Source of the DNA: Anthoceros angustus
Lineage: Eukaryota; Streptophyta; Anthocerotopsida; Anthocerotales; Anthocerotaceae
Assembly (NCBI GenBank): GCA_010909165.1
Contig: MU008176.1
Location: 674,856 to 738,855 of the forward strand
DNA length: 64,000 bases
Reading direction: 5' to 3'
The notes under the pieces were generated by a model. The model was not told the DNA's origin, made no database searches, and worked only from the letters and a program-made list of their open reading frames with translations. The position numbers and the translations under genes are program-made. How positions within the stretch are numbered: the stretch's first letter is position 1; each line of letters opens with the position of its first letter. Shown here piece by piece: positions 1 through 12,650 of the stretch.

Positions 1-336
1 GAGTCACTTATGCACAATCGATAACCGCGACAAAGTGAACAGGAACTGCAAAGTGACGATGGCCGACAAGGGAGGTGAGGTAACCCTGTGGTGATGGGGG
101 AAGAGGGGCAAGAGAGGAGGAGGGGGGGGAGGCGAGGGGCGTAAGTCCTAGGGCATGCCATGGCTCATGTGCCATGCATGCCGATTTTCGCGGGCGCCAC
201 CACCTATGTGTGTGGCATTCACATGCCTAAAACACCGCTGCAACTGGGCGATTGTCCACCACACCATGCATTGGCATATATAGGCATCCGTTTATACGAT
301 TTTCGAATCCAAGGACAAATTTAGCCCATTATGGAT
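1..336. other. Left-edge repeat flank, no gene
   Basis: This stretch holds no convincing coding sequence. It has a G-rich run (about 100-150) and CATGCC/GGCATG words. From about 300 it contains the first of the CCAAGGACAAA words that characterise the following 4 kb, so it is probably the truncated edge of the same repeat family. Confidence 0.5.
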
Positions 337-1275
337 TACCATATCCGTGATCAAGGAAAATAATTTCCCTTTGCTCATGCGCATTTCGTGGTCCAAGGAC
401 AAAACATTCTCTGCTATGTATGGTCATTTCGTGACCCAAGGACAAATGTTCCTCATTTGTCATGACCATGTCTTGCCTCAGTCAATTTTGGCCATTCGAT
501 GACCATTTCAAAGCCAAGGACAAATGTTTCCATTATGGAAGATCATTTTCGATCGACGGACACTAATTTGCCATTGTTCATTACCGCTATGTGGTCCAAG
601 GACAATACATTCCCATCATGCATGATCATTTCGTGACCCAAGGACAAATGTTCCTCATTCGTCATGACCATGTCTTGCCTCATGTCAATTTTGGCCATTC
701 CGGATGACCATTTGGAGAGCCAAGGACAAATTTGCCCTTTGTGGATTACAATGCCATTTCGTGACACAAGGACATGCCATTTCAAAGCCAAGGACAAAAC
801 ATTCCTCCATGCAATTTTGCATTTAATCATCCCTATTGGCAACCCAAGGACAAGTGTCGAATGCCATTTCGTCTGGGTAATGCCATTCCTCCATGCATGC
901 CATTTCAAGTGACACTTAGAACCCGCCATGCTCCACGGACCATGCATGTGTTAATTTGATTTTTATGCTTTGCCCGTTCGCATACCACATTGCCTACCGA
1001 TCCACCATATGACAAGACATGTGCATTACATTTGTGAAGTGGTGAGAACATGGCCATGGTGTGTATTTATCGGCGCCACACCATTGTGCAAGGAAAGAGG
1101 AGAGAGGAGGAGACTTCGTGGCGTGCCATGCATGCCATTCCTCCATGCATGCCATTTCGTGGTCCAAGGACAAAACATTCCTCCATGCATGCCATTCCTC
1201 CATATAATGATGTGCGAGTTCCCTGCCAGTACCCACCAATCAAACGCCACATGGCGTAACGTGTCATGTATTCAC
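337..1275. repeat. Tandem duplication, copy 1 (939 bp)
   Basis: This block recurs at 1,311-2,249 with a constant offset of 974 bp. Every run I compared by eye is identical, and all the chance reading frames in the two copies translate identically. The two copies are separated by 35 bp of unrelated sequence (1,276-1,310). Internally it is a nested repeat: the word CCAAGGACAAA, usually preceded by CATTTCGTG, occurs roughly ten times at irregular spacings (about 20-85 bp), mixed with CCATGCATGCCAT palindromic words. I see no protein domain. The many chance reading frames, rich in M-P-F-H-A-C or W-R-N-G, are translations of these short words. Confidence 0.85.
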
Positions 1276-1310
1276 TGCCACGGGCAAGTGGCAACTAGGC
1301 GTCACTGGGA

Positions 1311-2249
1311 TACCATATCCGTGATCAAGGAAAATAATTTCCCTTTGCTCATGCGCATTTCGTGGTCCAAGGACAAAACATTCTCTGCTATGTATGGTCA
1401 TTTCGTGACCCAAGGACAAATGTTCCTCATTTGTCATGACCATGTCTTGCCTCAGTCAATTTTGGCCATTCGATGACCATTTCAAAGCCAAGGACAAATG
1501 TTTCCATTATGGAAGATCATTTTCGATCGACGGACACTAATTTGCCATTGTTCATTACCGCTATGTGGTCCAAGGACAATACATTCCCATCATGCATGAT
1601 CATTTCGTGACCCAAGGACAAATGTTCCTCATTCGTCATGACCATGTCTTGCCTCATGTCAATTTTGGCCATTCCGGATGACCATTTGGAGAGCCAAGGA
1701 CAAATTTGCCCTTTGTGGATTACAATGCCATTTCGTGACACAAGGACATGCCATTTCAAAGCCAAGGACAAAACATTCCTCCATGCAATTTTGCATTTAA
1801 TCATCCCTATTGGCAACCCAAGGACAAGTGTCGAATGCCATTTCGTCTGGGTAATGCCATTCCTCCATGCATGCCATTTCAAGTGACACTTAGAACCCGC
1901 CATGCTCCACGGACCATGCATGTGTTAATTTGATTTTTATGCTTTGCCCGTTCGCATACCACATTGCCTACCGATCCACCATATGACAAGACATGTGCAT
2001 TACATTTGTGAAGTGGTGAGAACATGGCCATGGTGTGTATTTATCGGCGCCACACCATTGTGCAAGGAAAGAGGAGAGAGGAGGAGACTTCGTGGCGTGC
2101 CATGCATGCCATTCCTCCATGCATGCCATTTCGTGGTCCAAGGACAAAACATTCCTCCATGCATGCCATTCCTCCATATAATGATGTGCGAGTTCCCTGC
2201 CAGTACCCACCAATCAAACGCCACATGGCGTAACGTGTCATGTATTCAC
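1311..2249. repeat. Tandem duplication, copy 2 (939 bp)
   Basis: Second copy of the block at 337-1,275, apparently without differences. Near-perfect identity over 939 bp inside an otherwise badly diverged repeat field suggests a very recent duplication, or an assembly that placed the same sequence twice. After 2,249 the sequence continues into a segment (2,250-2,820) that is also present downstream of the third copy. Confidence 0.85.
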
Positions 2250-4260
2250 ACCTTCGGCAGACGCCAATGTGACGGCTCACGCCACCGCGCATCCGCAGGA
2301 TATCCGGACCTTGGGAGACATGACATCTACAAGTGTTCCCATTGTGCCCCGTAGCGCCCTGCCCCTCCATGGTTCCGTCACATTCGGCCGGGTGCCATGC
2401 CACCGCCATGTCTCCTTTCTCACATATGAGCGGCTGAAATTCAAGATCCTCTCATCCGCAACCCGATGTGGCCTCGGAGGACAAGAGGCTGCCTAAGGTC
2501 GTGTTCCATGCAATTCACCACCTTGCCCTCGCTTCACGCTACTACCTTTGTTTTGGTCATCTTCGCATCCGAGGGCGAGCTTGTCTTCCGGTGAAACCGC
2601 CTCCCTGCATGCTCTACCTGTCATCTGCGGACATGTGCAAGTATGCACTTAGCGAGCTTGTCTTCCGCGGAAACACGCCTCCGCCGCTTACCTTGTGCCA
2701 TCTATGACGGACATGTGCAAGTATGCCGCAACGAGCTTCCGTAAACCACCGTGGGTATCCATCGGTAGCTCGCAAAGACGAGGCGTGTGCATGTCTCCAT
2801 CTTCTGCCCAGCTGGAAATCTTGTGGATCAAGGAAAATAATTTCCTTTGCTCATGCGCATTTCGTGGTCCAAGGACAAAACATTCTGTTATGTATGGTCA
2901 TTTCGTGACCCAAGGACAAATGTTCCTCATTCATCATGACCATGTCTTGCCTCATGTCAATTTTGGCCATTCGATGACCATTTCAAAGCCAAGGACAATG
3001 TTTCCCATTATGGAAGATCATTTTCCGATCGACGGACACATTTGCCATTGTTCATTACCGCTATGTGGTCCAAGGACAATACATTCCCATCATGCATGAT
3101 CATTTCAGACCCAGGACAAATGTTCCTCATTCATCATGACCATGTCCGCCATGTCAATTTTGGCCATTCCGGATGACCATTTGGAGAGCCATGACAAATT
3201 TGCCCTTTGTGGATTAATGCCATTTCGTGACCCAAGGACAAATGAGCAGACGAAAGCATTCTTCCTCCAATGACAATTTTGCATTTAATCATCCCTATTG
3301 GCAACCCAAGGACAAGTGTTGCGCACACCTGGGTAATGCCTATGTATGGGGCATGCCATTCAAGGGCAAGAAAGAGGGAACCCGCCATGCTCCACGGACC
3401 ATGCATGCCATTTCAAAGCCAAGGACAAATGTTCCTCATTCGTCATGACCATGTCTTGGCCTCCGACCATGATGCGGTGGTGTCCGCGACCATTCCAAGC
3501 ATAACCTGTGGTCATGTAGACGGTGCCATGGTGTGTAGTGAGTGCTTGCCGGCTACAAACATTGTGCAAGGAAAGAGGAGAGACTTCGTGGCGTGCCATG
3601 CATGCCATTCCTCCATGCATGCCATGGCGCCTTCACCATAGATGTAAATTCGTGCCGTCGATGCCATTCCTCCATGCATGCATGATCTCAGTACCCACCA
3701 ATCAAACGCGGCCATGGCGTAACGTGTCATGTATTCACACCTTCCGGCAGACGCCAATGTGACGGCCTCGACGCCACCGCGCCGCACTGCCGCAGGATAT
3801 CCATTTTGGGAGACATGACATCTACCGTGTTCCGCTCGCTTGCCCGCGCCACCGCCCTCCATGAATTTACCGCCAACCGTCATCGCTCGACGGCCGCCAT
3901 GCCACCGCCATGTCTCCTTTCTCACATGTAAGGAACGGCTGAAATTCAAGATCCTCTCATCCGCAACCCGATGTGGCCTCGGAGGACAAGAGGCTGCCTA
4001 AGGTCGCCGTGTTCCGCTTTAAATGTCACCACCTTGCCCTCGCTTCACGCTACTACCTTTGTTTTGGTCATCTTCGCATCCGAGGGCGAGCTTGTCTTCC
4101 GGAAACACGCCTCGCCGTCGCTCTACCTTGCGCTCTATGACGGACATGTGCAAGTATGCCGCAACGAGCTTCCGCCGAAACCACCGTGGGTATCCACCGG
4201 TAGCTCGCAAAGACGAGGCGTGTGTGCATGTCTCCATCTTCACCGCCTAACCGGAAATAC
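2250..4260. repeat. Diverged third copy plus shared 3' segment
   Basis: From about 2,823 to 3,737 the sequence is a third copy of the 939-bp block, broken by many short indels. Examples are the loss of a few bases in the CCAAGGACAAA words near 3,110 and 3,190. The segment 2,250-2,820 and the segment 3,737-4,250 are copies of each other; both contain the words GATGTGGCCTCGGAGGACAA and GCTCGCAAAGACGAGGCGTG. The real repeating unit is therefore about 1.5 kb and the exact 939-bp duplication is an extra event. No protein domain is recognisable. Confidence 0.7.
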
Positions 4261-5990
4261 CGATGGCCATCAAGGATCATATGGGAATGTTGGGATGTCC
4301 CCGCCTTCACGGTGAGCTCTCTTGCTATCCCTCACGCGTCTTGCCGTTCGGTGGTGGTTCCTTCTCTAGCGAGGTGGTCCCTTCTACACAGTGCGGCATG
4401 GTGTTCGGTGAGCACGGTATGGATTGGGGCTCGGTGGAGGCGCCGCATGTGAACACTTTTGTTTGGCCCTTTTCTCCAACCCGCAAGTTCATGCCCAGCG
4501 GTGAAGTGTTGTGGAATCCGCATTTGACGAACCCGCAACATTCCGCTCCTCACTCATTTGTGGATCATTGCGTAAGTGTTTGCACATCGTTGTTGCTGTC
4601 TTTGAACCGGATGCCCATGAGGGCAGTGCGGTTCTGTCGATGGCGATGGCCATCAAGGATGATGGACGGAGGTTGCTCTCCTCTTGTCGGCCATCAAGGA
4701 CCTGGTATGGAGTGCCGCGCCCTTGGCTCTTGCCGCCTCGGATCACGCAGTCGTCGTGTGACTAGGGACGGTTTATACCTCACAATGGGGTATATGATTA
4801 CCGTAATTAAACGGGATGGGAAAGTCCTTCTTCTTTGATCACTACGTGTACTTCTCATCGTCACCCAATAAAACTCGATGACACATCACACTTGGCGGAA
4901 TGGATGGGTATGGTTTGGTGCCCGTTCATACCGTTGACGGACATGACAAGTCACCGTTGCGCCGCGTCCTTCCGAGTCACGCGTAATAAACAAAGTATGG
5001 TGATTGGTGCTATAGCTCTTTGTCTCCTCCCTCCTAGATGCACAAGGCATTCTCTAGATTCCGTCCATTGCATACCTCGATGGAGGTGGCAAGGATTGCG
5101 GCTCGCAAGCCTCGGAAGTTGAAGGCGAGAGGAGATTGAGAGAGAAGGGTAAGCGGATGTACACGCCACCCTCCCGTGAGGGACCGATCCGCCCCGGGTG
5201 ATCACGAAGGGCAAGAGGAAAGTGGAGGAGCAATCGCGTGGCGGCATCCGGGCGCTCGGAGTGCCAGCCCAAGCCACATTTCCTCCATGGGAAGAAGAGG
5301 CGAACCGCATTCGGAGCTACAATTTGCAGAGGCCACGATCCAAGGAGGAGGTTGCAAAATTGAGTCGCTGTTTGGATAGAACAAGCTGCGATGTGGGGCT
5401 TCACGTCCGAGCCGTGCGTGGCTGAAGCTACACACTTCACAGAATGGAATTGGGATGCGTTGGACGAGGCGGCATGGAGCACTCTGCGGGCCGGGTTCGT
5501 GCCCTTTCACAGAATGGCGCCGCAACATGGGAGCTGAGACTTTGAGACAATGAGCTCAACACTATTCCTTGCCGTAGCAAGTGGACATGAAGGAGGTTGT
5601 TTACACCAAGGGGAAGGCGCCTCCTCACGCGTTTTGTTCGCATTTGCTTGCAAGCTTAGGACGATCAAGGCCGTTGTCGAACTTCTTGGTTGTGTGTAAT
5701 CAACTTTAAATCAAAACACGCATCCCCAAATGCAATGACGTCTGGCGTGTCAACCATCCCGGTTGGTGCGACCACCAAGCTAGCCGGTAGCGCATCCTCC
5801 CTTTCCATTGCGGTGTCACCCTACACTACGCCCAATCTCCGGCCCCGTCGGAAGAGTCGGCTACCACGCTGACATAACGCCCGGCTTCCACCGCCGCTAG
5901 CGTGCATCGCCGCGAACATTGCGTGCAGTGGCGTGCTCGCCAACCGTGCTCACTGCCCATTGGGATTGGAAGGCGGTGGTGGCTCCTCGG
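4261..5990. other. Unassigned, non-coding by inspection
   Basis: No recognisable gene, RNA or transposon domain. One open frame at 4,263-4,838 (191 codons) has no family resemblance I know. It contains the word GATGGCCATCAAGGAT twice (about 4,262 and 4,647), which suggests a further diverged repeat. The stretch probably belongs to the body of a decayed transposon. Confidence 0.4.
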
Positions 5991-8040
5991 TTGCGCAAAT
6001 TCTTTGCTCATGTCCGAGGCGCGAGGTTCTTGTCGCCCGGATCTGTATCGTCGTGCATCGCTCGTAGCTTTGCCCGGTCAGGTCATCACGGACGGGATCT
6101 CCATGCGGTGTGGCGTTTGTGCTTCCGTCCATGGTTTACGCAAGCACGTTCCGGTCCTACGTGTGCATGTTTATGGGTCATGAAGTCATGATTAACTGCG
6201 TGGGGCGATAGATGTACCACCTTTCTTTGTCTTTGTGGTTGCCGTGCCTACCGGATCACGACCACAGGGAGGATGCCACGAAATCACGTCACGGTGTACA
6301 TGTATTGTCCACGCCCAGTGTCGAGCTCGAGCTCGTATTCACACATTTCAAGAATTCACTGCGCCGGCTCGAACCAGCGTGGCGTGAGTTCTCTCGCATC
6401 AATGGCCAGCAAATGCACTCCAATTCTAGCTTTAAGGTGGCTTTTTGCGGTCGGCGAGACACGAGCGGCATAGAAGAGCGGCCGTCTTGGGCGTCTCCGC
6501 ACCCAGACGGATTCGGATACGGGCTCGGATGGGTCAGCGAGCGGCGGTGGCCATCCTACCGACCACACTAGTAGTTCCGACGACGAAAGTATGGATGAGG
6601 GTTCGGAGGTGATGATATGCGAAGTGCACCAGTGGGCGAGTTCTTTGGAAGCCACGGATGTTGCGATGGGCGCGAGGTTCTTGTCCGGCGGCCGCCGCTT
6701 CTGCGCCGGCATCGCCTCGGCGCTTTGCCCGCCGAGCTGGGTCATCACGGACGGCGGGATCTCCATAAGCAGGTGACGCGTTTGTGCTTCCGTCCATGGT
6801 TTCTGCAAGCACGTTCCAGCTCCTACGTGTCGTCTGTGTTTATGGGTCATGAAGTCATGATAGCACACTGTGGGGACGATAACGGATGTACCACCTTTGC
6901 TGTGCTGTGGTTGCCGTGCCTACCAGATCACGACCCTAGGGAGGATGCCACGAAATGCAGATGCGGTGTACATGTATTGTCCCCGCCAGTGTCGAGGCTC
7001 GTATTCAAGACACATTTCAAGAATTCATCGCCGCCTGTGCACCCCGCGGTGGCCGTGAGTTCTCTCGCATCAATGGCCAGCAAATGCACTCCAATTCTAG
7101 CTTTAAGGTGGTTTTTTTGCAGGTCGGCGAGACACGAGCGGGCATAGAAGAGCGCGGCCGTCTTGGGCGCCTCCGCACCCCCACGGATTCGGATACGGGC
7201 TCGATGGGTCCGACAGGAACGAGCCATCCTACCGACCACACTAGTAGTTCCGACGACGAAAGTATGGATGAGGGTTCGGAGGTGATGATATGCCCGGCGT
7301 ACAGTGGGCGAGTTCTTTGGAAGCCACGGATGTTGCGATGGGCGCGAGGTTCTTGTCCGGCGGCCGCCGCTTCTGCGCCGGCATCGCCTCGGCGCTTTGC
7401 CCGCCGAGCCGGGTCATCACGACGGCGGATCTCCATAAGCGTGACGCGTTTGTGCTTCCGTCCATGGTTTCGCAAGCACGTTCCAGTCCTACGTCGCCCT
7501 GTGTTATGGGTCATGAAGTCATGATAGCACACCGCGGGGCGATAACGGATGTACCACCTTTGTCGTGGTGCCGTGCCTACGATCACGACCGGGAGGATGC
7601 CACGAAATGCGTATGCGTACATGTATTGTCCCCGCCAGTGTCGAGGCTCGTATTCAAGACACATTTCAAGAATTCATCGCCCGCCTGTGCACCCCGCGGT
7701 GGCCGTGAGTTCTCTCGCATCAATGGCCAGCAAATGCACTCCAATTCTAGCTTTAAGGTGGTTTTTGCGTCGGCGAGACACGAGCGCAGAAGAGCGGCCG
7801 TCTTGGGCGCCTCCGCACCCCACGGATTCGGATACGGGCTCGATGGGTCCGACAGGAACGAGCCATCCTACCGACCACACTAGTAGTTCCGACGACGAAA
7901 GTATGGATGAGGGTTCGGAGGTGATGATATGCCCGGCGTACATGGACGAGTTGGAAGCCACGGATGTTGCAAAGGCGCGCGGTGGATGGAGTCGAGGCGC
8001 TTGCAGTGCGGCGAACGCCGTTATACCACATTGAAGAGGA
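5991..8040. repeat. Three tandem ~665-bp units upstream of the CACTA element
   Basis: The word TATGGGTCATGAAGTCATGA marks the units at about 6,172, 6,841 and 7,505, so the period is 669 then 664 bp. Blocks such as the one around 6,390-6,440 (GCATCAATGGCCAGCAAATG) and the one around 6,560-6,620 (ACTAGTAGTTCCGACGACGA) are identical in all three units. Intervening joints differ in length and sequence. One frame through the conserved block reads TSSSDDESMDEGSEV, an acidic stretch that could be the N-terminal part of the transposase that follows, but no unit has an intact frame. The third unit runs directly into the CACTA-like sequence at about 8,130. Confidence 0.75.
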
Positions 8041-8130
8041 AGTCCAATCGAAAGCGGGCTAAGCGCAACACTTGTCTTGTAAACGATGTATGACATCGGT
8101 GGCGTCATGACGCACTTTTAAAGCTCTTAA

Positions 8131-10440
8131 GTGTGGATATTTTGCCAGTTCCGAACAAGCTGCCGAAGGACATGTACGAGGCAAAGTCAGTGTTGCACAT
8201 GTTTGGGCCAAGATACGTGAAAATCCATGCTTGTGAAAAAGATTGTATTCTATTCAGGGGTGAGTACGCGGGCAGCGTCCATTGCCCTCAGTGTGGCACG
8301 CCGCGGTACAAGGAAGGGTTTGATGAGCGAGATGCTGTTCCCCGCAAGGTCCTCTGGCATTTCCCTCTTAAGACGCGATTGAAACGCATGTTCAGAATGC
8401 CGGAAATAGCACAGATGATGACTTGGTACGTCGGGAGGCAAAGCGAGAATGGGGACATGTCCATGATGGCAGACACCCCAACATGGAGAGTATTTGATGC
8501 GCTTGAAGGGTTGAGGATGAACCTCGCAACTTGAGGTTGGCATTATGCATGACGGCTTCAACCCCTTTGGTCACAGTGCATCAACACGTCCATATGGCCG
8601 TTATGCTATTCGTTCACAACATGCCTCCACAGGCTTGCACAAAGGACGCCCATGTCATCATGCCTCTCATTGTACCGGGACCGGCATGGTAAAAATTTTG
8701 ATGTTTATATGGCGCCCTGGTAGAAGAACGGAAGAGTTGTGGAGGGGTGGACATGGAAGACTTTTCAATACCGTGAACGATCCTAGGAGGCATTTTAGGG
8801 TGCGGCGGTCTTTGCGTCATTGCCGACTACCTGTGGTTGGGCACCGTGGATTGCAAGTGAAAGGGACCGTGTGTGGATTGTCTGGACTGGATTCCGCTAT
8901 TCTCATCAATTAAAAAGCAGGTTTATGTTGGCAACAGAGGTGGTTGCCGAAGGCGATAGCGGACGGTGGGAAGACATGGTGGTACGATGGACGGCGGAAC
9001 TCCGTCCCCACCGAGCCACCAACGTTTGATGATGTGGTGAGATATGGTACGCAGAGAAGGTGCGCCACCGAGATCCGCAATGAGGAAATTTTGGAACGCG
9101 CGGATGTCTTCTCTGTTTAGGGTGCTCCCATATTGGCGTCACCTTCTTGTGATGGCGCCAAAGGATGTCATGCACGTGGAAAAGAACAATGCGAGGCCAT
9201 ATGGCACACTTTGGCCGGGAGGCGAGGCGACCTAGCATCAAGGATGGACATGGAAGCCAATGGAGGGAAAAGGTGGTTGTGGCGGTAGGAGAGGGCGCCA
9301 TTGCCCAGGCGTCTTACGTTTTGGCGAAAGGCGACCTCCGTCAAGTCATAGAGAATTAAACGCATAAAGCTGCCCGCAGGCTATGGGTCTAACATAGGAG
9401 CGAAATTAGAGGGGGCAAAGTGGGCGCTTGAAGTGCCATGATCGCACATCATCTTGAAATCATCTTCCCATCGTCCTTGGGGTGCATAGACCCGAGGTGT
9501 ACAAGGCGGTTGTGAAATTGGGTCGTATGCGGATGGATTTGCCAATGACAATACCGCCATGAAATTCAAGCACAACGAGAAGAGGTCATGGTGATGTGCT
9601 CGAAAAGCAATTCCTCCAAAGGTCTTTGATATATCAACCCACCTCATAATACATTTAGTGGACGAGGTGGTGCATTGGCCCTGCACACGGTGGATGTGGT
9701 GAGAGATACTTAGGATCGAGCGGACGGTCTTGTGTGACAGTCGATATAGTAGTGGGGTATATGAGAGAGGAGAGTATGCATTTCGGCATGTCATTCCTCC
9801 GTTACTATGGTCACGTCGGTGGATCATGGAGTCCCGAGGACCGTGTGGGAGAAAAGTTGGGTGTCGTGCGTCTGCACAATGGATGCGTTGAGGTCAGCCC
9901 ATACTTATGTCTTGTCACACGAAGGTGATGCAGCCGTTTTGGACATGTCTGACGAAGAGGTGAGGATGTACGGTGCACATGAGGCAGCGAAGTTTCAAGA
10001 GGTGGGTGCACGAAGAAGGCGGTGGCGCTTGGGAGGGGCATCCTGCTATGACCACAGTGAGGGCTATAATGGATGGCCCTGCGTTGCAAGCACGCACATA
10101 GTCACATGTGGAACAAAGGCAGCCACCTCAGAACAGCGGAGGCAGACAAGCGGCGGAGCACAAAAGATAGTGCAGTGTGCGCAAAGTTTATCATGGGTGG
10201 GACAGGGGCTGCCGGGGAGCCTGAAGAGGAGCGCGTCTTCTACGGCCACATAGAGCAAATACTGCGGATGCAGTTCTCGGAGGAGTATAATCCAGATTTG
10301 AAGGTTGGATGGTGCAGTGTCGGCCGAGAGGGACAAGGCCATCGCTGCGAGTTACACGGGTTTGACCTTGTGAATCGAGAAGGTTTCGTGTCGGTGCACT
10401 CCATCGATGGTCCATTTGTGTGGCCATCGCAGTAACTCGA
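8131..10440 (+). pseudogene. CACTA (En/Spm) TNP2-type transposase, degenerate
   Basis: Decayed transposase gene of the plant CACTA superfamily. The family order is visible across several reading frames. At 8,133-8,534 a frame carries the N-terminal metal-binding block (IHACEKDCILFRGEYAG, then CPQCG) and the VPRKVLWHFPL block. At 8,545 comes DGFNPFG, followed in another frame by STSIWPLCYSF and NFDVYMAP (about 8,590-8,725). LPYWRHLL and DVMHVEKN lie at about 9,125-9,190. KVFDISTHLIIHLVDEVV (about 9,620) and MREESMHF (about 9,760) are the C-terminal signature region. About 10,350 has a DLVN...GPFVWPSQ stretch. The frame changes several times and there are internal stops, so no intact protein is made. 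I did not find the CACTA terminal repeats with confidence. Confidence 0.85.
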
Positions 10441-11829
10441 TGCATGATGCATCCGGGACGATGGATGGAAACAGGGTGGGCCTTGGCGTGCCTACTCCGG
10501 CGAGGGGATGGAGAGAGGAGGAACCCATGCGCGCTGGCACATAGATTGTGGCATGTCGTTTGAGTAGCTGAACGGATGGGGCAAAACCAGCATGCCAAGT
10601 GGGCATTAAAGTATTTCCAAACAAACAAGCACAGTATCCAATGGCGGAATGTGCCAATACCCAAGTGACGTGTGGGAATGGTCAGAGGAAGTCGATGATT
10701 ACTGTTAAAATGGAGTAATGGGGGCATTGAGAGCGCTGCGCCATTTGGGCAATATCATACATCACGAGTAATACGCGTAACCAATGGGACATGAAAATTG
10801 CTCCGATCATCGAGGTTGTGGTCGAAAATGTTGTGATTATGGGCAAGTAGCAGTGCACACGGTAGCGGTTGGTCGCGATAGCGATAAATGACCACCGGCC
10901 TTTGCAAAACAAGCTTTTTCAAAATGGGTCTTGAATGCGACGGTAGGACTCATGGCCTGGCGCCTTTCACCGAGAGGAAGCCATTGCCTTGACATGGAGC
11001 AGGCGGTGGACAAGCTGGTTCCTGAGGTGGAGTATGGCGGTGAGGCTTCTTGGAGCGAGTCGCGTCTGGCGCTGCGAACACCACATCGGGCGGCGTCGCC
11101 CGGGCGTCGGCAACGATGGACCGTGTCTGGGTGGGGAGGATGGGGGCAAAGCGGCCTCGGGGCATTCGCTCATCCCACGCACCCATGATCTCCATTCGGT
11201 TGTCGACACAGAAGCGGCCTCCTCATCAGGCGGTCGCGGAAGGTAAGAGGCGGGGCGAGATGGGCTGGCAGGAGGAGTTGATTTTGGCGGCGTCGAGATC
11301 TGGAACCTCCGGCCAAGCGGATGCGGAGTTGGAGCATTGCGTGCAAGAATTGAGCGACATAGAGGAGGAGCTATTTCGTCGGATGAGGTTGGTTGTCGCG
11401 GACTCGATTTAGCGGCAAGTGATCTTTGGCAAGTGTGCACACCAAGTGCACACTTTGCCGGCAAGTGATCTTTGGCAAAGTGTGCACATGTGACATAATA
11501 TTTGAAGCGGTGAATATACACCAAGCGGCTCGAGGGTATTTAAAGCGGGAAGGGTGTTTTTGATGGTTGTGAATACACCTTTTGGGATGTAATTGCCAAA
11601 TTCGCATTGAAAAGCAGGTTTAACTCATAGTCATGGCATCTTCCTTTCCACGGACCACTAGTAGAACGGTGGTACCGTTTTGCATGCACGACTTCGAGGA
11701 ATAATACCCATGTGGGCTCCCCATCCTTGCGGGTGCAAAATACTTGCCTCCGTGATTTTCGTGCCATTCATTCCAATCATTGTGGCGATGGCGGCGATGG
11801 TTTGAAATCATATTCACGGAACTAAGGAG
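10441..11829. repeat. Non-coding CACTA flank, copy I
   Basis: This segment follows the transposase remnant and recurs at about 12,650-13,960 (copy II) and 14,385-15,600 (copy III). Shared blocks include the words ATGGCATCTTCCTTTCCAC (11,634, 13,734 and about 15,345) and CCCATCCTTGCGGGTGCAAA (11,721 and equivalents). Blocks of 30-60 bp are identical between copies, with short variable joints. No protein domain is seen. It is probably the 3' subterminal part of the CACTA element or its spacer. Confidence 0.65.
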
Positions 11830-12650
11830 TGCCATAGGTCTTTGATATATCAACCCACCTCATAATACATTTAGTGGACGAGGTGGTGATTGGCCCAGGC
11901 ACACCGTGGATGTACCCGGTGGAGATACTTAGGATCCAGAAGCATAAAAGGCGCCACACAAACCAGAGTCCAAGATAGCCGTGGGGTATATGAGAGAGGA
12001 GAGTATGCATTTCGGCATGTCATTCCTCCGTTACTATGGTCACGTATGGATCATGGAGTCCCGAGGACCGTGTGGGAGAAAAGTTGGGTGTCGGCCGTCT
12101 GCATACAATGGATGCCGCTGAGGTGCGCCAGCCCATACTTATGTGCCGTATCACACGAAGGTGATGCAGCCGCTTTTGGACATGTACGAAGAGGTGAGGA
12201 TGTACGGTGCACATGAGGAACGACGAAGTTTCAAGAGGTGGGTGCAAGAAGGGCGGTGAGCGCTTGGGAGGGGCATCCTGCTATGACCCAAGTGAGGGCT
12301 ATAATGGATGGCCCGTTGCAAGCACGCACATAGTCACATGTGGAACAAAGGCAGCCACCGTATCAGCGGAGGCATAAACGGAGCACAAAAGATAGTGCGC
12401 AGCAAAGTTTATCATGGGTGGGACAGGCCGGGAGCTCAAGAGGAGCGTCTTCACGGCCACATAGAGCAACATCATGGATGCGCTTCGAGGAGTATAATCC
12501 AGCCTGTTGAAGGTTGATGGTACGAGTGTCGGCCAGAGGGACAAGGCCATCATAAGTCGACGGGTTTGACCTTGTGAATACCGAGAAGGTTGTCAGGGTG
12601 CACTCCATCGATGGTCCATTTGTGTGGCCATCGCAGTAACTCGGCATGAT
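11830..12650 (+). pseudogene. Second partial CACTA TNP2-type transposase remnant
   Basis: Carries the C-terminal part of the same transposase as 8,131-10,440. The frame from 11,838 reads VFDISTHLIIHLVDEVV, then a WMYPVEILR stretch. MREESMHFGMSFLRYYGHV follows near 11,990 after a frame change. The region to 12,650 matches 9,840-10,440 with many short deletions. The N-terminal and central parts are absent, so this is a 5'-truncated copy in a tandem unit of about 2.2 kb. Confidence 0.8.

Noticed and set aside
337-2249. LTR retrotransposon with 939-bp LTRs
   Set aside because: Only 35 bp lie between the two direct copies, with no gag-pol, primer-binding site or polypurine tract.
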